Part shown: positions 51,355-60,116 of the stretch, piece by piece | Position numbering within the stretch: position 1 is the stretch's first letter | How the letters are laid out: each line of letters opens with the position of its first letter | Assembly (NCBI RefSeq): GCF_036287235.1 | Contig: NZ_CP142850.1 | Coordinates: forward strand, 2,323,336 to 2,387,335 | Source: Exiguobacterium sp. 9-2 | GTDB taxonomy: Bacteria > Bacillota > Bacilli > Exiguobacteriales > Exiguobacteriaceae | Length of the DNA: 64,000 bases | Direction: 5' to 3' | Translations under genes and position numbers: made by a program | The notes under the pieces: generated by a model | Seen by the model: the letters and a program-made list of their open reading frames with translations, nothing else | The model's database searches: none | Told to the model about the DNA's origin: nothing

Positions 51355-52407
51355 ATGAAGCAATTGATCGTACTCGGCGGAGGTTATGGTGGAATGCGGA
51401 TTTGTGAGCGATTCAAGGACGAGGAAGTTGCCGTCACGCTCGTCGACCGTCTACCGTACCACGCACTCAAAACGGAATACTACGCACTCGCAGCAGGTAC
51501 ATTATCAGATCGGGATGTCCGGATTGAATTTCCGGAGGGGAAACATCTTACCTATAAATATGGACATGTCATCAAAATCTCACCAGAGACGAATACAGTC
51601 CATCTGCAGGACGGATCAGAATTATTCTATGATGACTTAATCATCGCCCTCGGTTGCGAGGATAAATACCACAACATTCCGGGTGCTCAAGAATTTACAT
51701 ACAGCATCCAGACACTAGAAGAATCACGGAAGACACAACAAGCGATTTATGGTCTGTCACCGGAATCCGTTGTCTCGATCGTCGGTGCTGGTCTATCTGG
51801 TGTCGAACTCGCCAGTGAACTACATGAGAGCCGGAAGGATTTGACGATTCGTCTATTCGACCGCGGTCCATCCGTCTTGTCGTTCTTATCCGATAAAGTC
51901 TCGTCTTACGTTCAGGAATGGTTCGAGGAACATGACGTTGAAGTCATCAACAACTCGAATGTCACGCTCGTCACAGCGGACGATGTGCGAAATGGCGACG
52001 ATACGTATCCATCCGACTTAACGATTTGGACAGCTGGTACGCAGCCGGTCAAAGTTGTACGCGATCTCGGCTTTGCTGCGGATAGTGGCGGTCGGATCAA
52101 ATTGACGGAACATCATCACGTACCGGAATACGATAACGTCTTCGTCATCGGTGATTGTGCAAGTCTACCGTATGCACCAAGTGGTCAACTCGCAGAACAT
52201 CAGGCAGAACAAGTCGTCGATGTCTTACAAGCCAAGTGGCAAGGAAAGAAATTACCGAAGCTGCCAGAAATTAAACTGCGCGGGATGCTCGGTTCACTCG
52301 GAAAATCAGATGGTTTCGGAATCGTCATGGGCAAACAAGCACTGACGGGGAAAGTCCCACGTCTCTTGAAGTCCGGTGTCTTATGGAAACACAAAAAGAT
52401 TAAATGA
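51355..52407 (+). CDS. yutJ: NADH dehydrogenase-like flavoprotein (YutJ)
   Basis: A 350-residue FAD/NAD(P)H protein related to NDH-2. KQLIVLGGGYGGMRICERF binds FAD, VSIVGAGLSGVELASEL binds the pyridine nucleotide, and NVFVIGDCASLPYAPSGQLAEHQAEQ closes the FAD site. It differs from the yumB-type protein at 44959 by a shorter C-terminus. Position in the yut cluster matches YutJ. AAGGGGGA precedes the ATG. Electron acceptor unknown. Confidence 0.9.
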   Translation: MKQLIVLGGGYGGMRICERFKDEEVAVTLVDRLPYHALKTEYYALAAGTLSDRDVRIEFPEGKHLTYKYGHVIKISPETNTVHLQDGSELFYDDLIIALGCEDKYHNIPGAQEFTYSIQTLEESRKTQQAIYGLSPESVVSIVGAGLSGVELASELHESRKDLTIRLFDRGPSVLSFLSDKVSSYVQEWFEEHDVEVINNSNVTLVTADDVRNGDDTYPSDLTIWTAGTQPVKVVRDLGFAADSGGRIKLTEHHHVPEYDNVFVIGDCASLPYAPSGQLAEHQAEQVVDVLQAKWQGKKLPKLPEIKLRGMLGSLGKSDGFGIVMGKQALTGKVPRLLKSGVLWKHKKIK

Positions 52408-52409
52408 GC

Positions 52410-52446
52410 AAAAGAGGTGTCCCAAGCTTTGGGATACCTCTTTTTC
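52410..52446. terminator. Bidirectional intrinsic terminator
   Basis: An AAAAGAGGTGTCCC/GGGATACCTCTTTT stem (one mismatch) is followed by five T on the plus strand, between convergent yutJ and yuzD. Confidence 0.85.
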
Positions 52447-52448
52447 GT

Positions 52449-52745
52449 TCATCCCGCCTGATTCAGCTTCGCATCGATTGCCGCTGTGATCGTCTTGAGT
52501 TTGACGTACCCCTCATCAATCATCTCATCATCGAGCACGATCAGTGGATAAAAATAGACATCCTCTTTCAGCGCTTCCGTCCATTGATCTGATGTTGCTG
52601 TCTCGAAATCAACATAGCGAAGCGTCATCGCTTGCTCATATTTCCGCACGAGGACGGCTTGTAGCCAACTGAATGTCTCTTCCGAGCTAGGTGCCCCAAC
52701 ACAACTCGGACAGGTGACCGCTGTTCCGTAAACCGTGATTTCCAT
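52449..52745 (-). CDS. yuzD: YuzD-like protein (DUF1462)
   Basis: A 98-residue protein with a thioredoxin-like start: [20 protein letters not shown], in which CPSC gives a redox-type cysteine pair, and a [15 protein letters not shown] segment. It matches the DUF1462/YuzD group, known only structurally. It is divergent from yutI, an Nfu-type carrier, so a redox role tied to iron-sulfur metabolism is possible but unproven. A GGGGGA site precedes the ATG. Confidence 0.87.
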   Translation of the reverse strand: MEITVYGTAVTCPSCVGAPSSEETFSWLQAVLVRKYEQAMTLRYVDFETATSDQWTEALKEDVYFYPLIVLDDEMIDEGYVKLKTITAAIDAKLNQAG

Positions 52746-52797
52746 CTTGAAGTCCCCCTTTTCAATTCACTCCTCTTTAGTATACAAGTTTTCCAGA

Positions 52798-52826
52798 TTG
52801 AGAACATTTTTCAACCCTGTTACAAT
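52798..52826 (+). promoter_or_regulatory. SigA promoter of yutI
   Basis: TTGAGA (52798-52803) and TACAAT (52821-52826) are exactly 17 bases apart, 29 bases before the yutI start codon. Confidence 0.7.
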
Positions 52827-52854
52827 GAAACTATACGAAAGGATGTGTTTACGC

Positions 52855-53082
52855 ATGGAAATGTTTGATCAAGTGAATGAAGTTCTTGAAAAATTGCGTC
52901 CGTTCCTTCTTCGTGATGGAGGAGACGTTGAACTCGTAGATGTAGAAGACGGAATCGTAAAACTCCGTTTGATGGGAGCTTGTGGTAGCTGCCCAAGTTC
53001 AACAATCACATTGAAGGCCGGTATCGAACGTGCCCTTCTTGAAGAAGTCGCTGGCGTCGTCGAAGTCGAACAAGTCTTCTAA
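52855..53082 (+). CDS. yutI: Nfu-type iron-sulfur carrier (YutI)
   Basis: A 75-residue protein equal to the C-terminal domain of NifU/Nfu. The cluster-binding pair is C43 and C46 in [35 protein letters not shown] leads the domain. The ATG at 52855 has AAAGGATG upstream; earlier in-frame ATGs lack a site. It probably transfers 4Fe-4S clusters, for instance to lipoyl synthase encoded nearby. Single-gene unit with a terminator. Confidence 0.93.
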   Translation: MEMFDQVNEVLEKLRPFLLRDGGDVELVDVEDGIVKLRLMGACGSCPSSTITLKAGIERALLEEVAGVVEVEQVF

Positions 53083-53088
53083 TACATC

Positions 53089-53121
53089 AAATCCCGAACG
53101 AATTCTCGTTCGGGATTTTTT
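53089..53121 (+). terminator. Terminator of yutI
   Basis: A perfect AAATCCCGAACGA/TCGTTCGGGATTT stem (53089-53117) has a T-run at its right, between convergent yutI and yutF. Confidence 0.9.
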
Positions 53122-53124
53122 GAT

Positions 53125-53889
53125 TCATAGAATCCATTCAGCTAACGTATCAACCATGTATGTCGGTTGACGATCCTGCCCTTGAATGAAGACTGGTGTA
53201 TGGACGCCAGAATTGACGTGCATCGTCCGGATACCTCCATTGATCCCGAAAAGAATGTCCGTATGGTAGTTGTCTCCGACCATGATGACGTCTTCTTTTG
53301 ACAGACCAATCATTTCTGTCGCGATATCGACCATGACTGGTTCTGGTTTACCGATGAAGAACGGTTCCTTCTCCGTCGTCACGCGCAGGACGGACGTCAA
53401 AGCACCATTACCTGGCAGGAAACCACGTTCGGTCGGAATCGCGATATCACCGTTCGTTGAAATAAACCGGGCACCGGCACGAATCGCAAGTGCACCAACA
53501 GCGAGTTTTTCGTACGTGATTTGACGATCGAGACCGATGACGACGTAATCTGCCGCTTCGGTTGCGACGACGTCTAACCCTTCTCGTTCAAGCGCGTCGA
53601 TCAGTCCTGTTTCTCCGATCGCATAGACGCGCGCTTTTGGTGACAGGTCAGCAATATAACGACCAGTCGCCATCGCACTCGTCAAAACGTGTTTCGCATC
53701 GGAATGAACACCCATCCCGCGTAGTTTCTCTGCCACGGCTTCTGCCGTCATCGACGCGTTATTCGTCACGAACAAGTACGGAATGCCCTCTGCTTGCAGA
53801 CGATTGACGAAATCGACCGCTTCTTTTACCGGTTCCGTTCCGTTATACATCGTTCCATCTAAATCAAATAAATAGCCTTTTGCCTTCAT
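53125..53889 (-). CDS. yutF: HAD phosphatase, NagD-like (YutF)
   Basis: A 254-residue HAD phosphatase with a class IIA cap. Motif I is YLFDLDGTMYNGTEP, motif II LFVTNNAS, and the late motifs GKPEPVMVDIA and MVGDNYHTDILFG are complete. It fits the NagD/YutF group acting on sugar phosphates or nucleotides in vitro; the natural substrate is unknown. It is downstream of yutE with a 6-base gap, in the Bacillus order. Confidence 0.92.
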   Translation of the reverse strand: MKAKGYLFDLDGTMYNGTEPVKEAVDFVNRLQAEGIPYLFVTNNASMTAEAVAEKLRGMGVHSDAKHVLTSAMATGRYIADLSPKARVYAIGETGLIDALEREGLDVVATEAADYVVIGLDRQITYEKLAVGALAIRAGARFISTNGDIAIPTERGFLPGNGALTSVLRVTTEKEPFFIGKPEPVMVDIATEMIGLSKEDVIMVGDNYHTDILFGINGGIRTMHVNSGVHTPVFIQGQDRQPTYMVDTLAEWIL

Positions 53890-53895
53890 CCTGAC

Positions 53896-54339
53896 TCACT
53901 CCTCGTTTGGTAAAAATGCAGACACCGGTCCGAGTTCTGTCTCGATATACCGGCGAATCGCTTCCGGAAAACGACGTAGTTCTGCTTCCTCTGTCTCAAG
54001 TATAGCCCGAATCTCCGCCATACTCGACTGTGTGAATGACCGGACGATCAACGTACGTAACGCAACGAGCTTTTTTAGACTCGTCGCAAGCGGTCCATCA
54101 ATCACCTTCTCATCTTCTAGGATGAGGATGATATCTTCATAACTTCCCGGATCCCGCATGATGAATCCATCAATCATACTGTTTCCGATATCGATGACAC
54201 TCTCGATGACTAAAAAACCGATCCGCTCCATAGCCAGTGCCGTCGTTACCGGATCCCCCGTAACTTCCTTACTTTGTCGAAGTGCTGTCTCATAACAGAC
54301 GACCGTCTCTTCGATTTTTTGACGATTGACGAAATACAT
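53896..54339 (-). CDS. yutE: DUF86/HepT-like protein (YutE)
   Basis: A 147-residue helical protein of the DUF86/HepT group (ALAMERIGFLVIESVIDIGN, MIDGFIMRDPGSYEDIILIL, LRTLIVRSFTQSS). HepT proteins can be RNase-type toxins paired with MntA nucleotidyltransferases with the motif R-x(4-6)-H/Y; here RTLIVRSF lacks a clear RX4HXY motif, and no antitoxin gene is next to it. It is therefore more likely a chromosomal housekeeping member, as in Bacillus. The second ATG (54339) fits the GGGGGA site. Confidence 0.85.
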   Translation of the reverse strand: MYFVNRQKIEETVVCYETALRQSKEVTGDPVTTALAMERIGFLVIESVIDIGNSMIDGFIMRDPGSYEDIILILEDEKVIDGPLATSLKKLVALRTLIVRSFTQSSMAEIRAILETEEAELRRFPEAIRRYIETELGPVSAFLPNEE

Positions 54340-54404
54340 CTTCATTCCCCCTCACATTCTCCATTTTATCGTTATCCAGCAATCCTGAAAAGCAGAAAGG
54401 TCAT

Positions 54405-54433
54405 TTGCATCACATTCCCCAATGTGTTATCCT
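54405..54433 (+). promoter_or_regulatory. SigA promoter of glpX with internal palindrome
   Basis: TTGCAT (54405-54410) and TATCCT (54428-54433) are exactly 17 bases apart. The spacer contains the perfect palindrome CACATTCCCCAATGTG (54411-54426), an operator candidate. A second inverted repeat GTCAC/GTGAC lies at 54462-54475. Confidence 0.65.
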
Positions 54434-54490
54434 CAATTTAGATTTTTGCTGAAAATAGTATGTCACATTGGTGACGTGGAGGTTATATAC

Positions 54491-55471
54491 ATGGAACGGG
54501 AACTCGCACTGGAAATCGTACGCGCTACGGAAGCAGCAGCACTAGCTTCTGCTCAATGGATTGGTCGCGGTAAGAAAAATGAAGCGGATGACGCAGCAAC
54601 GACTGCGATGCGCGAAGTCTTGAACACGGTCAACATGAACGGAACAGTCGTCATCGGTGAAGGTGAACTTGACGAAGCACCAATGCTCTTCATCGGTGAA
54701 CGTGTCGGAACAGCGAACGGTCCAATCGTTGATATCGCCGTCGATCCGCTCGAAGGTACGAACATCGTCGCTAAAGGACTTGGCAATGCGATGGTCGTCA
54801 TCGCCGTCGCCGATCAAGGCGCCCTGCTCCACGCACCCGATATGTATATGGATAAATTAACAGTCGGACCGAACTTGAAAGGGCACGTCTCACTCGACGA
54901 CCCGCTTGAAGTCATCATCGAAAAGGCAGCACAATATAACAATAAACGGATCGAGGACGTCACGGTCATCATGCAGGACCGTCCACGTCATGATCACTTC
55001 CGCGAAGCAGCGATGCGGATGGGCGCACGCGTCCGTCTGTTTGAAGACGGTGATGTCTCAGCTGGAATCGCACCACTTTCTCCTACGACAGGAATTGATA
55101 TCTTCATCGGAACAGGCGGTGCGCCTGAAGGTGTCATCACGGCTGCTGCCGTCAAAGCGATGGGTGGCGATATGCAAGCACGCTTACATCCATTGAACGA
55201 AGAAGAAACAGCTCGCGTCATCCGAATGGGTCTAGCGGATCCACTTCAACTCTTAACGCTCGACGACCTGATCAAAAGCGACGACTGCATCTTCGCAGCA
55301 ACAGGCGTCACGACAGGCGAAATGCTCGATGGCGTGAAGTTCTTGACGGATGATATCGTTGAAACGACATCTCTCGTCATGCGTTCGAAAACACGGACAA
55401 TCCGAAAAGTGATCGCCGAGCATAGCTTATCGCGTAAACCATACTTGCAAAAAGTCCCCCAAACCCTTTAA
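54491..55471 (+). CDS. glpX: Fructose-1,6-bisphosphatase class II
   Basis: A 326-residue GlpX-type phosphatase that converts fructose 1,6-bisphosphate to fructose 6-phosphate, a gluconeogenic step. The metal site IDVAVDPLEGTN appears as IVDIAVDPLEGTNIVAKGL; GEGELDEAPMLFIGE and SAGIAPLSPTTGIDIFIGTG complete the active site. GTGGAGG precedes the ATG at 54491; the longer frame from 54422 begins in the promoter. It starts a unit with a DUF3055 gene. It works in the same direction as pckA. Confidence 0.96.
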   Translation: MERELALEIVRATEAAALASAQWIGRGKKNEADDAATTAMREVLNTVNMNGTVVIGEGELDEAPMLFIGERVGTANGPIVDIAVDPLEGTNIVAKGLGNAMVVIAVADQGALLHAPDMYMDKLTVGPNLKGHVSLDDPLEVIIEKAAQYNNKRIEDVTVIMQDRPRHDHFREAAMRMGARVRLFEDGDVSAGIAPLSPTTGIDIFIGTGGAPEGVITAAAVKAMGGDMQARLHPLNEEETARVIRMGLADPLQLLTLDDLIKSDDCIFAATGVTTGEMLDGVKFLTDDIVETTSLVMRSKTRTIRKVIAEHSLSRKPYLQKVPQTL

Positions 55472-55507
55472 TCTGAAACAGACGTTAGGGAAATGAGGGA
55501 AGCTGAA

Positions 55508-55783
55508 ATGATGGAAGAACGTGATTTTTTATACGATGATGTCGAACAAACAAAGACACGCTTCGTCAGTTGGATTGGGGAAGCAAGTCGCTTTGATCTC
55601 GCCATCACGCATTCGGAACATTTTTACGGTAAGATTCTCGTCTTGAATCTCTTATCGAATCGGTATGCAATCATCGGCGCGGATGATTTCGATGAACCCG
55701 GCTACATCGCAACGGCGTTTGACGTCGAAGACGATGCGGCAACGGAACTCGAAATGTATCTTCGCGCTTATATCGGTCTATGA
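55508..55783 (+). CDS. DUF3055-like small protein
   Basis: A 91-residue acidic protein: EERDFLYDDVEQTKTRFVSW, then FDLAITHSEHFYGKILVLNL and RYAIIGADDFDEPGYIATAF. The pattern corresponds to the DUF3055 group as I recall it; no function is known. The ATG at 55508 has GAGGGA 7 bases upstream. It is 36 bases behind glpX without a terminator between, so both are likely on one transcript. Confidence 0.75.
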   Translation: MMEERDFLYDDVEQTKTRFVSWIGEASRFDLAITHSEHFYGKILVLNLLSNRYAIIGADDFDEPGYIATAFDVEDDAATELEMYLRAYIGL

Positions 55784-55815
55784 AAAAAGCCTTCGTCGCG
55801 GACGAAGGCTTTTTT
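55783..55815. terminator. Bidirectional intrinsic terminator
   Basis: A perfect AAAAAAGCCTTCGTC/GACGAAGGCTTTTTT stem with a 3-base loop lies between convergent genes. Confidence 0.92.
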
Positions 55816-55818
55816 GTC

Positions 55819-56265
55819 TTATAAGAGACGATCGTTTCGTTCATTTAGTGTGTTCGGTCCGCTAAAGACATTCGTATTATCTGACTCGTCATGAGCACGG
55901 CGCTCTGAATGCTGATCCGCTTCATCACCGACAAGTAACACGAACTGACCACTTTCGACTGCATGATTCGCACGATCGACGTCTTCCTTCGTCAAGCCAC
56001 TTCCGTGGATGGCATCTCCATGAGAGACCGATTCATCTTTTTTGAAGATACTCTTGATTTCCTGCCATAGATTACGATGATCTTCCTGCGATAGACGCGT
56101 GGATGTCTGTTGGTTGTTTAGATCCGCCAATTCCTCGATTTGTTCGAGATCGTATTTGTCGTGTGCTAAGACTTTTAAATCAGTCGAGACGACACCCGCA
56201 ACACGGAGATCGTGCACGGCACTGACGACTTCTGGTACGGATGAGTAAATTCCAACGATTCGCAT
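55819..56265 (-). CDS. General stress protein 17M-like protein (YflT domain)
   Basis: A 148-residue protein whose first 100 residues match the general stress protein 17M/YflT-like fold (MRIVGIYSSVPEVVSAVHDL, DLKVLAHDKYDLE, DVDRANHAVESGQFVLLVGD). The acidic, His-rich tail (ADQHSERRAHDESDNTN) is variable. In Bacillus such genes belong to the SigB regulon, and here a SigB-like promoter lies 38 bases upstream. AGGAGG precedes the ATG. Molecular role unknown. Confidence 0.85.
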   Translation of the reverse strand: MRIVGIYSSVPEVVSAVHDLRVAGVVSTDLKVLAHDKYDLEQIEELADLNNQQTSTRLSQEDHRNLWQEIKSIFKKDESVSHGDAIHGSGLTKEDVDRANHAVESGQFVLLVGDEADQHSERRAHDESDNTNVFSGPNTLNERNDRLL

Positions 56266-56302
56266 GGATGATTCCTCCTATAGGTACGTGATACTTATAG
56301 TA

Positions 56303-56328
56303 ATAGCCGAATTCCTTCCAATAAAAAC
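56303..56328 (-). promoter_or_regulatory. SigB-type promoter candidate
   Basis: On the minus strand GTTTTT (56323-56328), a 14-base spacer and GGCTAT (56303-56308) approximate the SigB consensus GTTTAA-N12-15-GGGTAT, directly before a general stress gene. Confidence 0.55.
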
Positions 56329-56350
56329 GCTTTTCTGTATGACAGTTTGA

Positions 56351-56728
56351 TTACTCGCCTTCCGTCTTGTCTGGTGCAGGTGCGAACTTCCGTTTCAACT
56401 TCAACGTATTGGATGAAGAACCGTCGAAGCGAGGTGGTGCTTCTTCTCCTTCTACCAATCCGACCTTCTTGACGATGAAATAGGCACATCCGAAGTTACA
56501 GTATTCGTAGAGATAATCAGCCACATGCGAAATCTTCGTATCGAATGTCGCTTTCTCGTGTTGATCCTCATAGAAGCCACGTAGTCGTAATTGACCGTGC
56601 CCCCAGTCGCCCACGATATAATCATATTTTTCAAGGACATCGCTGAAACGACCGATGAAGGCTTCTTCATTAAAGCCTTCCCGTTTCTCTTCGACGACTT
56701 CATAACGTTCCCGATTGACTTGTATCAT
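56351..56728 (-). CDS. yutD: YutD-family protein (DUF1027)
   Basis: A 125-residue protein of the YutD/DUF1027 family: IQVNRERYEVVEEKREGFNE, DYIVGDWGHGQLRLRGFYED and LYEYCNFGCAYFIVKKV. The function is unknown; the protein is a core gene in Bacillales next to lipA and yutF. GGAGGTGGG fits the ATG at 56728. A basic C-terminal tail (LKLKRKFAPAPDKTEGE) extends past the conserved part. Confidence 0.9.
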   Translation of the reverse strand: MIQVNRERYEVVEEKREGFNEEAFIGRFSDVLEKYDYIVGDWGHGQLRLRGFYEDQHEKATFDTKISHVADYLYEYCNFGCAYFIVKKVGLVEGEEAPPRFDGSSSNTLKLKRKFAPAPDKTEGE

Positions 56729-56783
56729 TATTCCCACCTCCTGCTGTTCTTATCATAGCATATTCCATTTCTCCTGACAGACG

Positions 56784-56814
56784 AAAAACCGTCCGAGTCA
56801 GCTGCTCGAACGGT
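56784..56814 (-). terminator. Terminator of lipA
   Basis: An ACCGTTCGAG/CTCGGACGGT stem is followed on the minus strand by five T. Confidence 0.75.
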
Positions 56815-56823
56815 CGTTGATCG

Positions 56824-57723
56824 TTAGTCGATCGGAAGTGCTGTTTTATTCTTTTTCGCTGCGTTGACTTGCTCATCTGCATGATACGATGAACGAACGA
56901 GTGGACCAGCTTCACAGTGTGAGAAGCCTTTACCAAGCGCAATCTGTTTCAGTTCAGCGAATTCTTGCGGTGTATAGTACTTGATGACGTCGAGGTGCTT
57001 TTTCGTCGGTTGGAGATACTGACCGATCGTCATGATGTCGACGTTGTTTGCGCGAAGATCATCCATCGTTTCGAGAATCTCTTCCCATGTCTCACCAAGA
57101 CCAAGCATCAAGCTCGACTTCGTTGGAATTTCAGGTGCGAGCTCCTTCGAACGACGAAGGAATTCAAGCGTCCGGTCGTATGTGGCTTTTGCACGAACAG
57201 TTGGTGTCAGACGGCGAACCGTCTCGATGTTATGGTTCATAATGTCTGGTTGTGCGTCAATCAATGTTTTCAGAGCTTCGAAATTCCCACCCATGTCTGA
57301 AGGTAAGACTTCGATTGATGTCTCCGGGTTCATCCGACGAACTTCACGAACCGTCTCAGCGTAAACGCCTGCTCCGAAATCATTCAGATCATCGCGTGCG
57401 ACCGCTGTGATGACCGCGTGCTTCAGGTTCATCAAACGGACCGATTCCGCGACACGTTTTGGTTCTTCGAGATCGAGTTCGTTCGGACGTCCTGTCGTCA
57501 CGGCGCAAAAACGGCACGCACGTGTACAGATACTTCCGAGGATCATGAACGTCGCCGTCCGGCGTACCGCCCAACACTCGTGGATATTCGGACACTTTGC
57601 TTCCTCACAGACAGTATGTAGCTTTTTCTCGCGCATCATACTCTTTAATTCTGTGTAGGTCTCATTCGTATTCAGCTTGATTTTCAACCATTCCGGTTTA
57701 CGTTGGATTTCTCCGCGTCCCAT
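56824..57723 (-). CDS. lipA: Lipoyl synthase
   Basis: A 299-residue radical SAM enzyme that inserts two sulfur atoms into octanoyl groups. The auxiliary cluster cysteines are C39, C44 and C50 ([12 protein letters not shown]) and the radical SAM cysteines C66, C70 and C73 (CTRACRFC). The auxiliary-cluster serine lies in [12 protein letters not shown]. All are intact. It depends on iron-sulfur donors such as those encoded by yutI, yutM and suf in this window. A terminator separates it from yutD. Confidence 0.98.
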   Translation of the reverse strand: MGRGEIQRKPEWLKIKLNTNETYTELKSMMREKKLHTVCEEAKCPNIHECWAVRRTATFMILGSICTRACRFCAVTTGRPNELDLEEPKRVAESVRLMNLKHAVITAVARDDLNDFGAGVYAETVREVRRMNPETSIEVLPSDMGGNFEALKTLIDAQPDIMNHNIETVRRLTPTVRAKATYDRTLEFLRRSKELAPEIPTKSSLMLGLGETWEEILETMDDLRANNVDIMTIGQYLQPTKKHLDVIKYYTPQEFAELKQIALGKGFSHCEAGPLVRSSYHADEQVNAAKKNKTALPID

Positions 57724-57784
57724 GGTTTCGCTTCCCCCTTCATCCCCAAAAAGTCAATTAAGTCTGCTTTAGTATAACAAACAA

Positions 57785-59086
57785 TCAGGGTTTGCGAACA
57801 TGCAATTCATTATATTCCGACTTCTCCGATAAGCGTTCAAACAACAAATCACGCAACAATTCAGGCATGAAATATTCTTTTGGCATCTCTTTGATGGCCG
57901 GGAATAATGGACCGAACGTAAACATATCCGGCAAGACGACAGAATAATCGCGTGTTAGCTCAAGCGGTTGATGATCCGCCAAACCAGCATAATGCATCCG
58001 TCCCATCAGCTTTCCTCGGAATCCAAGACCACGAACCTTTAAGTGCTCGAACTGTTCTTTGTTGACTTCATCGAGGAATGTTTGTAATTCCATTCCTGTC
58101 ATCGTGACTTTACAAGGATTGATCGGATGTGGACAGAGTCGATGTAAATCAAAGGCAGAGACGGGGCCTGGTGGAAGCGACCCGAGCAGAATACCGGCTG
58201 GTACACAAGCGATATCTGCCTCACACCAGTCGCGCATCGTCTCGACGAGCAACTGTGAAAACGGCGACTCACTGAACCAATCATTGGCTAGACCCGCTGT
58301 CTCGCCAATCGGTTCCTTCATCTGTTGTTCCGCCAGATATTGTTCTCGATCGAGTAATTTCGCTGTTACCTCATCCTCAACGTAATCGTGTAGGGAATGA
58401 AGTACTGCTTCTTTCTCACCCGTATCCGTATTCATATAAATCTCACCTGCATACTGACCGTGTTTTCCGGCTTGCGTGATTAAGACACCGTTCTTGACGA
58501 CACCATCATCGAGGACATGATGCGTATGCGCACCGATGATTAAATCAAGTTCTGGAAAGCGCATCGCAAGTTCTTCATCCTGATAAAATCCGAGGTGACT
58601 TAAACAAATCAGGACGTCGACTTCCTGGCGCAAACGTTCGATCTCGCGCGCCGCGACGTCAAATGGTTCTTCGATCGTCCAACCGAGTAATCCGTATAGT
58701 TCAATATAAGGTGCCGTCAGACCAAAAACACCGACTTTTCCCGTCGGTAACTCATGAATGACACCTTGCTTGGCGAATGGTGCTTCTAAATTCGAGACAA
58801 GGACTGGAAAGTCTGCTTCCGTATAGAGGTCTGCTAACCAGTCGTGCGGAAACGTAATCCCTTCATTGTTTCCGATCGTCACAGCAGTCGGCATCAACGC
58901 GTTCAATAAATGCGTATTAATTTTTCCTTTTGTCGCTTCCGTCGCTGGATCGACACGGTCAGCATGATCGCCTAAATCAAAAACAAGCGAATCATACGTC
59001 CGGTGTTCCTTGACGAATGACATGTAGCGAGGCCACATGTCGAAGTGTGAGTGCAAATCATTATAGTGAATGATGTGTAACTTCAT
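57785..59086 (-). CDS. yunD: 5'-nucleotidase/metallophosphatase (YunD)
   Basis: A 433-residue two-domain phosphatase. The calcineurin-like N-terminal domain has HYNDLHSHF, FDLGDHAD, IGNNEGI, CLSHLGF and GAHTHHV, the full set of di-metal ligands. The C-terminal 5'-nucleotidase domain (ADIACVPAGILLGSLPPG, KVTMTGMELQTFLDEV) binds the nucleotide. There is no signal peptide, so it acts in the cytoplasm. Its place between lipA and yunF corresponds to YunD. Confidence 0.92.
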   Translation of the reverse strand: MKLHIIHYNDLHSHFDMWPRYMSFVKEHRTYDSLVFDLGDHADRVDPATEATKGKINTHLLNALMPTAVTIGNNEGITFPHDWLADLYTEADFPVLVSNLEAPFAKQGVIHELPTGKVGVFGLTAPYIELYGLLGWTIEEPFDVAAREIERLRQEVDVLICLSHLGFYQDEELAMRFPELDLIIGAHTHHVLDDGVVKNGVLITQAGKHGQYAGEIYMNTDTGEKEAVLHSLHDYVEDEVTAKLLDREQYLAEQQMKEPIGETAGLANDWFSESPFSQLLVETMRDWCEADIACVPAGILLGSLPPGPVSAFDLHRLCPHPINPCKVTMTGMELQTFLDEVNKEQFEHLKVRGLGFRGKLMGRMHYAGLADHQPLELTRDYSVVLPDMFTFGPLFPAIKEMPKEYFMPELLRDLLFERLSEKSEYNELHVRKP

Positions 59087-59107
59087 GCAGAAGCCCCCCT
59101 TGATGAT

Positions 59108-59950
59108 TTAAAACAAAGAGATTTGTCGCGGCGCGAGTTCATAGTCGAGATCAAGAATTTCGATTAATCGTTTCGCATTCGGGGCAGCATCTCCTGCTGA
59201 GTTGTTATTGAAAAAGACATAGACATCCTTTGCTTCCGCTGCAACGTCGCGGACGTGACTTGCAAGTTCCTGTAGCTCATCTTCTGAGTAACGATAGAGA
59301 CAGCGGACTTTTCGCCAATCGTCACTACTTTGACCCGGTTTCTTTAACCAACCGGCCTTGTTTCGTCCATGTAATCGAATGAATGCCGTCTCCTGCGTCA
59401 CGACAGGTACGAATGGTACGGAACCGTCTTCCGTCTGCGGTTCATCACAAATCGTATGGATGAACTGATGTTCCTTCAAAAAACGGAGCGTCCGCTCACG
59501 ATAGGCTTCCGAGTACCACGATGGATTTCGGAATTCGATCGCGACTGGCAGTCCAGCAAGCGATTTTCGGATCGTTTGCAAGTATTCCAAGTGCAATTTA
59601 CTGACATCGAACCATGGTGGAAGTTGGACAAGGATTGCCGCAATTTTTCCACTCTTACGCATCGGTTCAATCGACGTGATATATTGTTCAAAAATTGGTC
59701 CGAGCGGATCTTTATTTTCCCGGTCGTGCCCACTCATCGCGCGGTGGACCTTAACGATGAAGCGGAAACCGTCCGGTGTCTCAGATACCCATTTCTCATA
59801 GTTTCGTTCTGGTTGAATCGCATAGAACGTCGAGTCGACCTCAACTGCTGGAAAATGCCTAGCATAGGCAGCTAGTTTTTCTTTTCGATCTTGCGGGGTC
59901 AAGTAGAGACTATCATGATCTCCCCAGCCCGTGACACCGATATATATCAT
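59108..59950 (-). CDS. DUF72 protein (YunF-like)
   Basis: A 280-residue TIM-barrel-like DUF72 protein: MIYIGVTGWGDHDSLYLTPQ, VEVDSTFYAIQ, FIVKVHRAMSGHDRE, ILVQLPPWFD, AIEFRNPSWY and VYVFFNNNSAGDA. All family hallmarks are present. The biochemical role of DUF72 proteins is not established. It is 21 bases upstream of yunD and probably cotranscribed. Confidence 0.9.
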   Translation of the reverse strand: MIYIGVTGWGDHDSLYLTPQDRKEKLAAYARHFPAVEVDSTFYAIQPERNYEKWVSETPDGFRFIVKVHRAMSGHDRENKDPLGPIFEQYITSIEPMRKSGKIAAILVQLPPWFDVSKLHLEYLQTIRKSLAGLPVAIEFRNPSWYSEAYRERTLRFLKEHQFIHTICDEPQTEDGSVPFVPVVTQETAFIRLHGRNKAGWLKKPGQSSDDWRKVRCLYRYSEDELQELASHVRDVAAEAKDVYVFFNNNSAGDAAPNAKRLIEILDLDYELAPRQISLF

Positions 59951-60051
59951 GCTCTCTTCCCCCTCGCGTGTTCTATTCTACCTATTTATCATAGCATAGC
60001 AGAATCCAGGATTTCTTCTTCAATGCTTCCTGAGCAAACACTCTTTTTCAG

Positions 60052-60100
60052 AAAAAAGACATCCCTCTCCCCCTGCTCATGCAGGAAGAAAAAGGATGTC
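60052..60100 (-). terminator. Terminator of the acyltransferase gene
   Basis: GACATCC pairs with GGATGTC around an inner CCTGC/GCAGG stem; six T follow on the minus strand. Confidence 0.8.
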
Positions 60101-60116
60101 TAGTTAACGATTTTCA

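Noticed and set aside
53896-54339. HepT-type toxin in a toxin-antitoxin pair
   Set aside because: No nucleotidyltransferase antitoxin gene lies next to it, the RX4HXY motif is not evident, and the gene keeps its place in the conserved yut cluster.
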